The notes: generated by a model from the sequence alone, not told the origin. A stretch of 19,980 nt of DNA from Chthoniobacterales bacterium (GCA_013697015.1 JACCXL010000130.1:1-19980); one strand, 5' to 3'. Positions 7,011 to 15,156 are shown, counted from the stretch's first letter. Program-made: numbers and translations.

Positions 7011-8384
7011 TCAACAGCGTTTCAGCGAACTGTCGATAAACGAGATCGTCTGGCGAATGTTGTCCTGCTCGGCGATGCGCCTCTTCACCAGCTTGCACGC
7101 GTGCAGCACAGTGCCGTGGTCGCGACCGCCGAAAGCTTCACCGATCTCGCTCAGCGAAGCCTTCGTTAATTCGCGCGCGAGATACATCGCAATCTGACGC
7201 GGGAACGCGATGCTGGCCGGGCGTCGTTTACTCGTCATATCAGCAATGCGCACATCGAAGTGCTCCGCCACGCGCTTCTGGATCTGTTCGATCGTGACAA
7301 CCTGCCGCGCCTCCTCCTGTAAAATATCTTTGAGGAGGTGCTCGACCACTTCGTTCGTCAGCTCCTTCCCGCTGAGCGACGCGAACGAGGCGACACGCAT
7401 CAACGCCCCTTCCAATCGCCGGACGTTGGTGCGGATGCGGTTGGCGAGAAAATCAAAGATTTCGTCGCGCAATTTGATCTGCAATGTCCGCGCTTTCTTG
7501 CGCAAAATCGCCATCCGCGTTTCCACATCTGGCGGCTGCAGTTCCGCCGTCAGCCCCCATTCGAAACGGGAGACGAGGCGATGTTCGAGATTGGAAATTT
7601 CGGATGGCGGACGATCGCTCGAGAGCACGATTTGTTTGTGTCCGTCGAAAAGGGTGTTGAAGGTGTGAAAGAATTCCTCCTGCGAGCGCTCTTTGCCACC
7701 GAGGAATTGGATGTCGTCGATCAAGAGGAGGTCCGCCTGCCGATAGCGCTTCCGGAACTTGACGAGCGTGCTGTGCTGGATCGCGTCGATGAACTCATTG
7801 ATGAAGAGCTCACTCGAGAGATACATCACTTTCGAATTTTTGTTTTTGCTCGAGACGTATTGCCCGATCGCCTGCATGAGGTGGGTCTTGCCGAGACCCA
7901 CTCCGCCGTAAACGAAGAGCGGGTTGTAGGTCCGGGCGGGCGACTGCGCGACCGCCAGGCTGGCGGCATGTGCGATTTCGTTATTGGGACCGACGACAAA
8001 GGACTCGAAGGTGTTGCGCGGATTCAATCCGAGGCCGCTGCTCGCATTTCTCCCGTCTCGATTTCGGTCGAGCGCGGGTTCGATCGCGCTGTCCGCATCA
8101 ACCGCCGCAACGACTTCGGATTTCGCGGAGCCTTCCGCCGGGAGCGAAAATTTAATCGCGCGCGGAGTGCCAAACGCACTCACAATTGCAGCCTGCAAAG
8201 CCGCCATGTGATTACTTTCGATCCAAAATTGATAGATGTTGTTCGGAACGCGAAAGGTAAACGATTCGGCACTCGCTTCCACGAGCTGCAGCGAGGAAAA
8301 CCAGCGCTTAAAAGTGTCCGGGCTAACAAGCGGCTTAAGGGCAATGGACAACTCCTCCCATATCTGTGTACACGTCGCGTCCAT
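7011..8384 (-). CDS. dnaA: Chromosomal replication initiator protein DnaA
   Basis: DnaA is the AAA+ ATPase that binds 9-mer boxes at oriC, melts the origin and loads the helicase. The 457-aa protein has all four domains. Domain I (about 1-80) mediates oligomer and helicase contacts. A variable linker runs about 81-120. The AAA+ core begins with LNPRNTFESFVVG and contains Walker A GGVGLGKT (160-167) and Walker B LLLIDD (219-224). Domain IV has the DNA-binding signature GRDHGTVLHACK (420-431). The E. coli signature has T where this protein has G424. The start ATG at 8384 has no clear Shine-Dalgarno. dnaN lies downstream, and the non-coding region upstream holds DnaA-box-like sequences. Confidence 0.97.
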   Translation of the reverse strand: MDATCTQIWEELSIALKPLVSPDTFKRWFSSLQLVEASAESFTFRVPNNIYQFWIESNHMAALQAAIVSAFGTPRAIKFSLPAEGSAKSEVVAAVDADSAIEPALDRNRDGRNASSGLGLNPRNTFESFVVGPNNEIAHAASLAVAQSPARTYNPLFVYGGVGLGKTHLMQAIGQYVSSKNKNSKVMYLSSELFINEFIDAIQHSTLVKFRKRYRQADLLLIDDIQFLGGKERSQEEFFHTFNTLFDGHKQIVLSSDRPPSEISNLEHRLVSRFEWGLTAELQPPDVETRMAILRKKARTLQIKLRDEIFDFLANRIRTNVRRLEGALMRVASFASLSGKELTNEVVEHLLKDILQEEARQVVTIEQIQKRVAEHFDVRIADMTSKRRPASIAFPRQIAMYLARELTKASLSEIGEAFGGRDHGTVLHACKLVKRRIAEQDNIRQTISFIDSSLKRC

Positions 8385-8815
8385 GCGGAGTTGTTAACAG
8401 CGTTAAACTACTCCCCGGTGGAGTCGCGCGTCAGGAAAAAGCGGCGGAAGATCATGCGCGAAAGCGGAATCGAAATCGTCAACTCTGCCTGCGGACGAAG
8501 GAGTGCGTTGCGGAAAATACGCTTTATACGAGGGAAAATTGCGGAAATGACTGTCTCGCGCCGTGGCTGAAGAGGCGCAGGGGCTGCCGTTGTGGCTGGC
8601 GTGCCTCGCGCCTTTCAGTGGTGTCTCGGTTATCGTCATTCTCTCTCCTCGAAATTTTCCCAAACTGTTCACATCTTATTCACACCCACGGTCCATTGCT
8701 CCCTGCCAGCAGCTTCAGATTAGAAACCGCCAAAACTAGCGACAAGAAAAAATCTGAACTTTATTTTCTTTTGATGGTCAAAAAAACCTTGACTGAAAAT
8801 CGTTCAAAAAAGTTA
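8385..8815. other. Candidate chromosomal replication origin (oriC) upstream of dnaA
   Basis: About 390 bases separate dnaA from the first plausible start of the next gene. The stretch has a perfect DnaA box (TTATTCACA, 8676-8684), a weaker one (CTGTTCACA, 8665-8673) exactly 11 bases away in the same direction, and a two-mismatch candidate TTGTTAACA at 8391-8399. A stretch rich in A and T with several A-runs (about 8740-8815) lies to the right and could be the unwinding element. Near dnaA there is GTTAAC-AGC-GTTAAA (8393-8407). A long imperfect inverted repeat has arms at about 8574-8582 and 8604-8612. Origins next to dnaA are common, so the location is supportive. Only one perfect box is seen, so this is a moderate-confidence inference. 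Confidence 0.45.
8676..8684 (+). promoter_or_regulatory. DnaA box
   Basis: TTATTCACA matches the consensus TTATNCACA at every position. It lies about 290 bases upstream of dnaA, beside a weaker copy one helical turn to the left (8665-8673, CTGTTCACA, two mismatches). It could serve origin firing, dnaA autoregulation, or both. Confidence 0.55.
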
Positions 8816-9496
8816 ACGCGTCGCCTAACGAGTCCAGCCACGAGAACCATTGACGGCGTAGAAGCAATCGGCGAGTTCCGCCCGTGCGCGGCGAAACTAC
8901 CGCACGCCAGCGCCCACCTGAGCACTGACACTGGATGCAGATCGGAATTTCCTTCGGGAGGCGGCCAGCGAGCAGTTGCGCGTTTTGCGGCCTTGCTCCT
9001 GGTTTTTCTGACGGGGTTCACAGCGCCGGCGGGCGCCGCGGAGGATATTTTCCCGCCGTTCGGCTTTCGCTGGAACGATGCCAGCGCGCGCGTGGAGCGG
9101 ATTCTAATCGGCGCGAAGGCGAAAATCGTGGCCCGCGAGCAAAAGGAAAAGCGCGAGATCTGGACGGTGGAGGGCCTTGTGCAGCCGGGCCTGAAGCGGA
9201 CGCTCTTCAGCTTCCGTGAGGGCTTTCTCGTGCAGGTGGAGCTGCAATACGAGTACCCGGAGCGAAACATCGAATGGTACAACGATCGGATGGGCGAAAT
9301 CCGGCGCTATTTCGATGCGAAATTCGGGACCGGCAAGCTGGTCTCGCGCACGCGCGACAACGACTCTGATGTGATTCAGACGCTGGTCGGCTATCAATGG
9401 ATCGTCGGGAATACGATGCTGGAGCTTTTCTACTTCTCCGCGCAGCGCGACCCAAACGTGTTCCGTACCATTACCGTCACCTACAAGGCGCTTTAG
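8774..9496 (+). CDS. Predicted secreted protein of unknown function; start uncertain
   Basis: The conserved-looking part begins with a signal-like stretch, AVARFAALLLVFLTGFTAPAGA, with predicted cleavage after AGA at about residue 88 counted from ATG 8774. A mature domain of about 150 residues follows: FPPFGFRWNDASARVERIL, then a beta-rich segment with LVQVELQYEYPE, a helix WYNDRMGEIRRYFDAKFG, and a closing TLVGYQWIVGNTMLELFYF. No known family is recognised. The ATG at 8774 would place about 70 residues before the signal core, which is unusual, and has no Shine-Dalgarno. The open frame continues upstream to 8366, but that part overlaps the candidate origin. An ATG at 8935 is out of frame by one base. 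The gene ends nine bases from the convergent def. Confidence 0.6.
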   Translation: MVKKTLTENRSKKLTRRLTSPATRTIDGVEAIGEFRPCAAKLPHASAHLSTDTGCRSEFPSGGGQRAVARFAALLLVFLTGFTAPAGAAEDIFPPFGFRWNDASARVERILIGAKAKIVAREQKEKREIWTVEGLVQPGLKRTLFSFREGFLVQVELQYEYPERNIEWYNDRMGEIRRYFDAKFGTGKLVSRTRDNDSDVIQTLVGYQWIVGNTMLELFYFSAQRDPNVFRTITVTYKAL

Positions 9497-9505
9497 CGCG
9501 CCTGA

Positions 9506-10063
9506 TCAATCGCGTCGGTTTTCTTTTTGCAAGCGCTTGAGCCGGCTCGCGAGGCTCACCTTCAGCGCCGAGCTCATCCGATCGATGAAAAGAATTCCGT
9601 TCAGGTGATCTATTTCGTGCTGGAGCGCGCGGGCGAGGAGCCCGGTCGCTTCAATTCTCACTTCAGCGCCTTCCAGCGTGAGCGCTTGGGCCACGACCCT
9701 AGAGGTCCGCTCCACGTCGCCGGTGATCTCGGGGAAGCTGAGGCATCCTTCAATCTCGATGAGACTCTCGCCTCCGAGCTCGAGTTGCGGATTGAGGAGC
9801 ACGAGCGGCATCGCCGCCACCGGATCCACCTCTGCTCCGTTCAACTTCATCGTGCTCGGTCGGTCTTCGACGTGTGAAACATCAATGACTGTGAGTTGCA
9901 ACGCGCGACCTACCTGTTGCGCCGCCAGTCCGACGCCGTTCGCCGCGTGCATTGTTTCCAGCATGTCGCTGGCGAGCGCGTGCACGGAAGCATCAATCTG
10001 CTCCACGCGCTTCCCCTTCACGCGCAGAATCGGATCGCCATATTGCAAAATCGGCAGCCTCAT
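9506..10063 (-). CDS. def: Peptide deformylase
   Basis: Peptide deformylase removes the N-formyl group from nascent proteins using a metal ion. The 185-aa protein has all three family motifs: GVGLAAQQVG at 43-52 (motif 1), EGCLSFP at 105-111 (motif 2) with metal ligand C107, and QHEIDHLNG at 148-156 (motif 3) with ligands H149 and H153 and catalytic E150. The length and the short basic tail are normal. Its ATG overlaps the exbD stop codon as ATGA, so translation is probably coupled to the TonB-system operon. The usual partner fmt is not adjacent. Confidence 0.95.
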   Translation of the reverse strand: MRLPILQYGDPILRVKGKRVEQIDASVHALASDMLETMHAANGVGLAAQQVGRALQLTVIDVSHVEDRPSTMKLNGAEVDPVAAMPLVLLNPQLELGGESLIEIEGCLSFPEITGDVERTSRVVAQALTLEGAEVRIEATGLLARALQHEIDHLNGILFIDRMSSALKVSLASRLKRLQKENRRD

Positions 10064-10467
10064 TTCTCACCGTGCATAAAGGCCGGGAGATTTTTCACGC
10101 CCGCCAGTTTGAGCGCATCCATGACCTTGATAATGGTGCCGAAAGACGCCTTCTTATCAGCCTGTAGGGCGAGAGACGATTTTCGCGTTGCCGGTAATCC
10201 GCGAATCGCGGCTTCCAGTTGATCGACCTCGATATTCTGTCCGTCCAGCTTCACGCCGTCGTTCTCATCCACGCTCACAATTGCGTGCTCCAGTTCGAGC
10301 GGCGCGTTCGTGGAAGTCTTCGACTCCGGCAGATTGATCTGCACCTCCGGCTGGTCGCGTTTGAAGGTAGTGGAGACGACGAAAAAGATCAGGAGAATGG
10401 TCAGAATATCGACCAACGAAACGATGATGATCGATGGCGCGCGCCGCTTGCGGTGGGCGAACTTCAT
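10060..10467 (-). CDS. exbD: ExbD/TolR-family proton-channel subunit
   Basis: This 135-aa inner-membrane protein partners with ExbB and TonB to use the proton gradient for outer-membrane transport. The N-terminus is basic (MKFAHRKRRAP). It is followed by one membrane helix (about 12-33) with D20 in the SLVDILTILLIFFVV segment, the conserved proton-carrying aspartate. The periplasmic domain (about 40-130) includes VQINLPES, ALQADKKASFGTIIKVMDALKLAGV, typical of ExbD. An in-frame upstream ATG at 10545 would overlap exbB by 59 bases, so ATG 10467 is preferred; it leaves a 19-base gap after exbB. TolR is the alternative, but the adjacent tonB-like gene favours ExbD. Confidence 0.88.
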   Translation of the reverse strand: MKFAHRKRRAPSIIIVSLVDILTILLIFFVVSTTFKRDQPEVQINLPESKTSTNAPLELEHAIVSVDENDGVKLDGQNIEVDQLEAAIRGLPATRKSSLALQADKKASFGTIIKVMDALKLAGVKNLPAFMHGEK

Positions 10468-10486
10468 CGCGCGAAGAAGACGCGTT

Positions 10487-11203
10487 TCACGCGATCGGCG
10501 CGTGCGCGGCAGCCGTGGGTCGGACTGTCGTGTCGGGGCGACCAATCCGGCCGTAGTAGCATTTCGTGATCAAATCGGTCACGAGCGTTTCCATTTCCAC
10601 CGACATGGCTTCGACTTTCTTCGAGAAATAACTGAACGCGATCAGGCTCGGCACCGCGATGGAGAGGCCGAAGATCGTTGTGTTTAACGCCTCGGAAATC
10701 CCGAGCGCGATCCCCTTCGCGTCCGCGGCTCCAGTGCTGAGGCCGAGCCGGGCGAAGACGTGCACCAGGCCGGAGACGGTGCCGATTAATCCGAGCAACG
10801 GCGCGATGCCGGTGATCACCTCCAGGATGATCAATCCTTTCTCCAGCCGGACCATTTCGTAACGAGCACGCGTCTGCACGAATTCGACATTCTCCGAACG
10901 CGGCCAGCGCAGATGATGCAGCGCCACGCGCACGATCCGAGCGAGCGCGGAATCGTCCTGCTCCGCGATTCGCGCCAGGCGCTCGGCACTCGCGCCCGGA
11001 ACGAGCCGCTCGATTTCGCTCTCGATCACCAGCGGCAGCACATTCCTCTCCCGCAGCGCGATCGTCCGAAGAATAATCGTCGTAACCGCGACAATCGAGC
11101 AAGCCAGCAACGGCCAGATGAATGGTCCGCCCTTGCTGAAGAATCCGGCCAGACCACTCATCGCATCCGCCGTCTCGGCAAAAATCATCATGCTGCTGCT
11201 CAT
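10487..11203 (-). CDS. exbB: ExbB/TolQ/MotA-family proton-channel subunit
   Basis: This 238-aa protein has the family's three membrane helices at about 27-49, 124-147 and 173-192. The second contains APLLGLIGTVSGLV (134-147), the pore signature. The cytoplasmic stretch between helices 1 and 2 carries many charged residues, as expected. With ExbD it forms the stator that energises TonB. The start ATG overlaps the tonB stop codon as ATGA, and exbD follows after 19 bases, so the three genes form one operon. TolQ function cannot be excluded from sequence alone, but no tolB or pal is nearby. Confidence 0.88.
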   Translation of the reverse strand: MSSSMMIFAETADAMSGLAGFFSKGGPFIWPLLACSIVAVTTIILRTIALRERNVLPLVIESEIERLVPGASAERLARIAEQDDSALARIVRVALHHLRWPRSENVEFVQTRARYEMVRLEKGLIILEVITGIAPLLGLIGTVSGLVHVFARLGLSTGAADAKGIALGISEALNTTIFGLSIAVPSLIAFSYFSKKVEAMSVEMETLVTDLITKCYYGRIGRPDTTVRPTAAAHAPIA

Positions 11204-12246
11204 TGGTTTCCGTACATCGTGAAAGTAATTTCTTCCTGCAGCCCCTCGGGCGGCAATGTTTGCGCGAGCTCCTCTGGAATCGGCGGAACTTTTATTTCTT
11301 GGACCGACTCAAGACAAACATTGGCGAACGCTTCATTCGAGGTGTTCCCCGCGAGCTTGAGATTCGCCACGTGCCCTGCGCGGTCAATCGAAAATGTGAG
11401 TTGCGCCGTGCCGATCGAAATGAGGTCGCCGCGTTGCTTCGTATAGTAATACCACCTCGACCCAATCGCATCATGAACCTGTTTTGTATATCGGCCCAGG
11501 GGTGTGCCGACCGCGTTGACCGCCGATGCGCCGCGATTGGTGATGCGGCCGGAGACGCGTGTCTGTTCTTTCTCTGCCTGATAGGCGGACGACGGTTGCT
11601 CCGGCTGCGGGCGCGCCGCGGACAGCTCGGGCGATGGCGCTGTCTCAGGAGTTGAACTGGCCTGCCGTTCGTCCGGGGGAGAGATCGCGGGTGGCGGCGT
11701 GGAAGTGAGCATCGCAAACTGTTCCGGCTCCGGAGTTGAAACAGGAACCGGCGTGGGCGTCGGTTTTGGAGCCTCACTAGGCTTCGGCGAAGGTTTGCTC
11801 GCCACCGATGGTTTAGGCGTCGGACTCGGAAGTGCGGTTGATTGGGGCCGCGGCTGAGCGCCTTCGGTGGGCAACGAAAACGAGTGCGTTTCCAAGTTTA
11901 GCGGCCGATTCTTTCCTTCCTGCGACGGCAAAGGCGCGCCCCCACTCGCGGGCAGCGTGCTAGCGGCGACCGAATTCGCGTTTGACTCAAACGTTTGCTC
12001 TTTCGGCGCCTCGGCAGACTCCTTGGATGGGTTCGTTTCCAGGTAAGATGGATTCTTGGGCACGGGCGGCGGCGCGACCGGCGAGAGATCCACCAGAGTC
12101 AGCTCGGGCGGCTTCTCCTCATCCGCGAGGGGTTCGGCCGCAGCACCGCCGCCGAAACCAGCCAGCGAGAACGCGACCACGAGGTGAATGAAGATCGAGG
12201 CGATGATCGCGCCCCAAAGCTTCCGCCGTTCGTTAGTCAATTGCAT
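11200..12246 (-). CDS. tonB: TonB/TolA-like energy-transducing periplasm-spanning protein
   Basis: This 348-aa protein has the TonB plan. A single N-terminal membrane anchor (about 11-31) carries S17 and H21, the S-x3-H spacing found in TonB for coupling to ExbB/ExbD. A long Pro/Ser/Thr/Glu-rich linker (about 46-225) follows, with Pro-Lys and Thr-Pro repeats. The globular C-terminal domain (about 250-348) is built around SRWYYYTKQ, AQLTFSIDRAGHVANLKL and a helix with CLESVQEIKVPPIP. The C-terminal domain resembles TonB-C/TolA more than strict TonB, so receptor partners are uncertain. It heads the tonB-exbB-exbD-def operon, 74 bases after the glycosylase gene, and has no clear Shine-Dalgarno. 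Confidence 0.83.
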   Translation of the reverse strand: MQLTNERRKLWGAIIASIFIHLVVAFSLAGFGGGAAAEPLADEEKPPELTLVDLSPVAPPPVPKNPSYLETNPSKESAEAPKEQTFESNANSVAASTLPASGGAPLPSQEGKNRPLNLETHSFSLPTEGAQPRPQSTALPSPTPKPSVASKPSPKPSEAPKPTPTPVPVSTPEPEQFAMLTSTPPPAISPPDERQASSTPETAPSPELSAARPQPEQPSSAYQAEKEQTRVSGRITNRGASAVNAVGTPLGRYTKQVHDAIGSRWYYYTKQRGDLISIGTAQLTFSIDRAGHVANLKLAGNTSNEAFANVCLESVQEIKVPPIPEELAQTLPPEGLQEEITFTMYGNQ

Positions 12247-12320
12247 ACAGCAGCACGAAGCGCCGGCGCGATCCCAGCTTGCTCAACGCGATCTCTCTGC
12301 TCCAATGCCGCCACCGTAGA

Positions 12321-13232
12321 TCACCTCGCCTTTCTGGACAAACGAGGAGCTGGTTTTGTGCTTGATGGCTTGCGCTTTTGGCTCGCAGTCGTCCGCGCGT
12401 GGTGAAACAGGTACTGCTGGGCGTAGCCACCGTAGGCACCGAAATACTCGTTGCAGAATTGGCGGAGTTTCTCACTCGTCAATTTCCGGCGTCGCTGCAG
12501 ATATCGCTCTCGGAGAATGCGTTCGATCCACACATCAATGGGAAATGCCCGCAGCCGCTCGTAGGCGAAGAGCAGCACGCAATTGGCGATCTTGGCTCCG
12601 ACTCCCGGCAACTCGCAAAGGCGCGCGCGCAGCTCCTCGTCTGGTAGCGTGGCAAGCCGATCGAGATCGACTTCGCCGCGGCTGATCAATCGCGCGGTCG
12701 AGAGCAGGTTTTTCGCGCGATAACCGAGCGCGCATTTGCGCAGCTCAACCTCGTTGAGTTCGGCGATGCGACGCGCCGCCGGATAAACGTGCGTCTCGAT
12801 TCCGTGAACAGTCCGCGTTTCGCCGAAGCGCCGTCGCAGCGTCCGCGAAATCTGCCGGATGTGCGCGACCTGTTTCATCGACGACGTGATAAAAGTCGCG
12901 AGACATTCCCAGCGCGGCTGACGAATAATGCGCAGTCCGCGGCAATAATCGCTCGCCGTCCGCATCGCGGGATCGTTAGGGAAGGAAGCGCAGATTTCAG
13001 CAAGCGGATGATCGAGTGAAAAATAGCGGCTGATCACTCTGGGGAGCGTAGGCGGCTCGCCGTCGCGGACTTTCAACACGCTCCCGCACTGCTCCACGTA
13101 AACCGCGCGATCGCCGATCGCTCCGACGAATCCTGCGCCGGCTCTCTCCCAGTGAAACGCCTGGCCGGAATCAAGGGTGAGCGCGAGATCGAAATCGGGA
13201 GCTTCGATCGTTTCGAACGCAGTTCGCCTCAT
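12321..13232 (-). CDS. ogg: OGG1-type 8-oxoguanine DNA glycosylase/lyase
   Basis: This 303-aa enzyme is a HhH-GPD superfamily glycosylase that removes 8-oxoguanine opposite cytosine and can cut the abasic strand. The N-terminal TBP-like domain begins around FDLALTLDSGQAFHWER, the OGG_N hallmark. The helix-hairpin-helix LPGVGAKIANCVLLFA (208-223) holds the catalytic lysine K214, and the GPD aspartate D233 follows in FPIDVWIERIL. GYRAKNL (170-176) matches the substrate-proximal GYRA(R/K) segment of OGG1. Where human OGG1 has SSNNNIARI, this protein has SSMKQVAHI (117-125), a variation in the strand-opening loop. The basic tail after 284 (KRKPSSTKPAP) is probably disordered. It is encoded divergently from the symporter and sits upstream of tonB, perhaps in the same transcript. 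Confidence 0.88.
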   Translation of the reverse strand: MRRTAFETIEAPDFDLALTLDSGQAFHWERAGAGFVGAIGDRAVYVEQCGSVLKVRDGEPPTLPRVISRYFSLDHPLAEICASFPNDPAMRTASDYCRGLRIIRQPRWECLATFITSSMKQVAHIRQISRTLRRRFGETRTVHGIETHVYPAARRIAELNEVELRKCALGYRAKNLLSTARLISRGEVDLDRLATLPDEELRARLCELPGVGAKIANCVLLFAYERLRAFPIDVWIERILRERYLQRRRKLTSEKLRQFCNEYFGAYGGYAQQYLFHHARTTASQKRKPSSTKPAPRLSRKAR

Positions 13233-13315
13233 CCAGAGAAGTTAAGCGACCTCCATCGTGCCGCAGAAAAAAAAGCACTTTGCGCGTCGCGCTGATTTCT
13301 GGCACCTAAGGCGCC

Positions 13316-14950
13316 GTGGACCTGCGCCTCGCGATCGACACCGCCGTCCTCTTCCTGTATTTCGCGATCATCATTTTCATCGGCCTGCGGATGGGCCGGA
13401 AAGAAGATAATCTGGAAGATTTCGCGCTCGGCGGCCGGCGCATTCCGTGGTGGGCTGTGCTCGCTTCGATCGTCGCGGCCGAGACAAGCGCCGCCACCTT
13501 TTTCGGCACGCCCGGCGAAGGCTTCGCACTGCGCAATTACACCTACCTGCAGCTCGCCATCGGCACGATCATCGCGCGCATTCTCGTCAGCTACATCTTC
13601 ATCAAGCCGTACTACGATTACAAAGTTTACTCGATCTACGAGTACCTCACTGTGCGCTTCGGCGTCGGCACGAAAAACGCCGCGTCCGCCGTCTTTCTCT
13701 TCACGCGTGTGCTCGCGTCTGGCGCGCGGTTATACGTCGCCGCGATTGCGCTCGCCCTCGCCTACGAGTTGGTCACGGGCAACCGTCCAAATCCGGCGCA
13801 GACACTTTGGATTTACGTCGGCGCCTGTGTCGTGATTGTCGTCCTGACCGCGATTTACACGACGCTCGGTGGGATCAAAGCGGTCGTCTGGACCGATTTC
13901 ATTCAGGCTTCCATCATGATGGGCAGCGCGCTCGTCGCGCTTGGCTTGCTCTACTCCGCAATCCCCGGCGGCTGGCAGGAAATCGTGGGGCGGCACGGCG
14001 GATTCGGCGTCTCCGATTTCATCGCCACCGGTCTCGATCCCGCCAAGAGCGGCTGGGCGAAATGGAAAGGAATGTTCGAAATCGAGTACACGATTTTCGC
14101 AGGCCTGATCGGTTCGACCTTTGTCACGATGGCGACGCACGGCACCGATCAGGACATGGTGCAGCGAATGTTAACCGCACCCGATATTCGGCGCAGCCGG
14201 CGCTCGCTCATGCTCAGCGGCCTCGCGGACATCCCGATCGTGCTGACCTTTCTCAGCATCGGCCTGCTGCTCTGGACCTACTACCAAGCGCACCCGGACC
14301 CGACACTGCCGAAATCGCCTAACGAGATTTTCTGCCATTTCGTGCTGCACCAAATGCCGGTCGGCCTCCGCGGATTATTGATCGCGGGAATTTTCGCGAC
14401 CGCGATGGGCTCGCTGAGCACCGCGCTGAACGCGCTCGCCACCAGCTTCACGCGCGACTGGTATCAGACGTACATTAATCGTACTGCAACGCAGGCTGAG
14501 AGTTTGCGCGCGGTGCGCCGCGCCACGGTCGCATTCTCCGTGCTCATGATCGTAGTCGCTTCTGCCACTTCCTACATCGTCGTCATTCACCCGACCGTGC
14601 GCATTATCCCGATCGTGCTTGGGATTTTTGGTTACACCTACGGTCCGCTGCTCGGCGTTTTCCTTTGCGGAATGTTGACCCGCCGCCGTGGCACCAACGT
14701 TGGGAACGTCATCGCGATGATCATCGGATTCATCGCCGTCGCGATCATTAGCGGATTGCCGAATAGCATCGCGCGAATCATCGGCGGCCAGAATTATGCG
14801 TTCTACACGCAGCCCGCTCTCCTACCCGTCGCCGAGTTCCCATGGTGGATCTGCTTCGGCACAATCGTCACGTTCCTCATCGCGATCTGTTTTCGATCGG
14901 AACACGCGCACGAGCGGCCGGTCGGTGTGACGCCTCAAACCGCGCCGTAA
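13316..14950 (+). CDS. Sodium:solute symporter (SSS family), substrate unknown
   Basis: This 544-aa integral membrane transporter uses the sodium gradient to import a small solute. It shows the LeuT-fold SSS pattern with about 13 membrane helices: MDLRLAIDTAVLFLYFAI opens helix 1; ALGGRRIPWWAVLASIVAAETSA is the conserved helix-1/2 region. TTLGGIKAVVWTDFIQ (182-197) is the classic SSS signature, and GSLSTALNALATSFTRDWY (365-383) is the conserved helix that usually contributes Na+-site serine and threonine residues. The THGTDQDMVQRML segment (274-286) is also typical. The substrate (sugar, amino acid, sialic acid or other) cannot be told. The start is GTG at 13316 with AAGG four bases upstream. 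No operon partner lies downstream. Confidence 0.88.
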   Translation: MDLRLAIDTAVLFLYFAIIIFIGLRMGRKEDNLEDFALGGRRIPWWAVLASIVAAETSAATFFGTPGEGFALRNYTYLQLAIGTIIARILVSYIFIKPYYDYKVYSIYEYLTVRFGVGTKNAASAVFLFTRVLASGARLYVAAIALALAYELVTGNRPNPAQTLWIYVGACVVIVVLTAIYTTLGGIKAVVWTDFIQASIMMGSALVALGLLYSAIPGGWQEIVGRHGGFGVSDFIATGLDPAKSGWAKWKGMFEIEYTIFAGLIGSTFVTMATHGTDQDMVQRMLTAPDIRRSRRSLMLSGLADIPIVLTFLSIGLLLWTYYQAHPDPTLPKSPNEIFCHFVLHQMPVGLRGLLIAGIFATAMGSLSTALNALATSFTRDWYQTYINRTATQAESLRAVRRATVAFSVLMIVVASATSYIVVIHPTVRIIPIVLGIFGYTYGPLLGVFLCGMLTRRRGTNVGNVIAMIIGFIAVAIISGLPNSIARIIGGQNYAFYTQPALLPVAEFPWWICFGTIVTFLIAICFRSEHAHERPVGVTPQTAP

Positions 14951-15156
14951 ATCGGCATTTCCGCGGCTCCAAACGGAGAAGGTCGCGTTTTGTACGAAAA
15001 CCGCGCGGCTGGACAATAGGCGTGGCTGGCTCAGTCAACGGTGCGGTGAGATGAATCACCCGAGCGGTAAAATAGAGCAGCCGCACCGATAAATCGTGCT
15101 GCCGTGCGCAAAGATGATTCTACCGGGCGGCCGGAGATTCCGAACACGCGGCTGGG
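14951..15156. other. Intergenic region between convergent symporter and aspS, with inverted repeats
   Basis: No gene was found in these 206 bases. CGGTGCGG (15039-15046) and CCGCACCG (15081-15088) are exact reverse complements 34 bases apart. Inside lies a small hairpin GGTGA...TCACC (15045-15049 and 15056-15060), and next to it an imperfect hairpin around CGATAAATCG. None ends in a T-tract. The structures may end transcription from one or both flanking genes or mark a small RNA, but neither is established. Confidence 0.3.

Noticed and set aside
7338..8570. Long plus-strand open frame (410 codons) opposite dnaA
   Set aside because: It is antisense to an unmistakable dnaA; its product has no recognisable domain. 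Long antisense open frames are expected in GC-rich coding DNA.
8366..8773. Upstream extension of the 8774 gene across the candidate origin
   Set aside because: The extra residues show no domain or family resemblance and overlap the start of dnaA; the DnaA box and non-coding composition fit an intergenic region better.
10468..10545. N-terminal extension of ExbD (26 residues)
   Set aside because: It would overlap exbB by 59 bases and is Arg-rich without family resemblance; MKFAHRKRR is the normal ExbD start.
13447..14322. Out-of-frame plus-strand open frame inside the symporter gene (291 codons)
   Set aside because: It is very Arg/His-rich with no domain, while the symporter frame is full length with family motifs.
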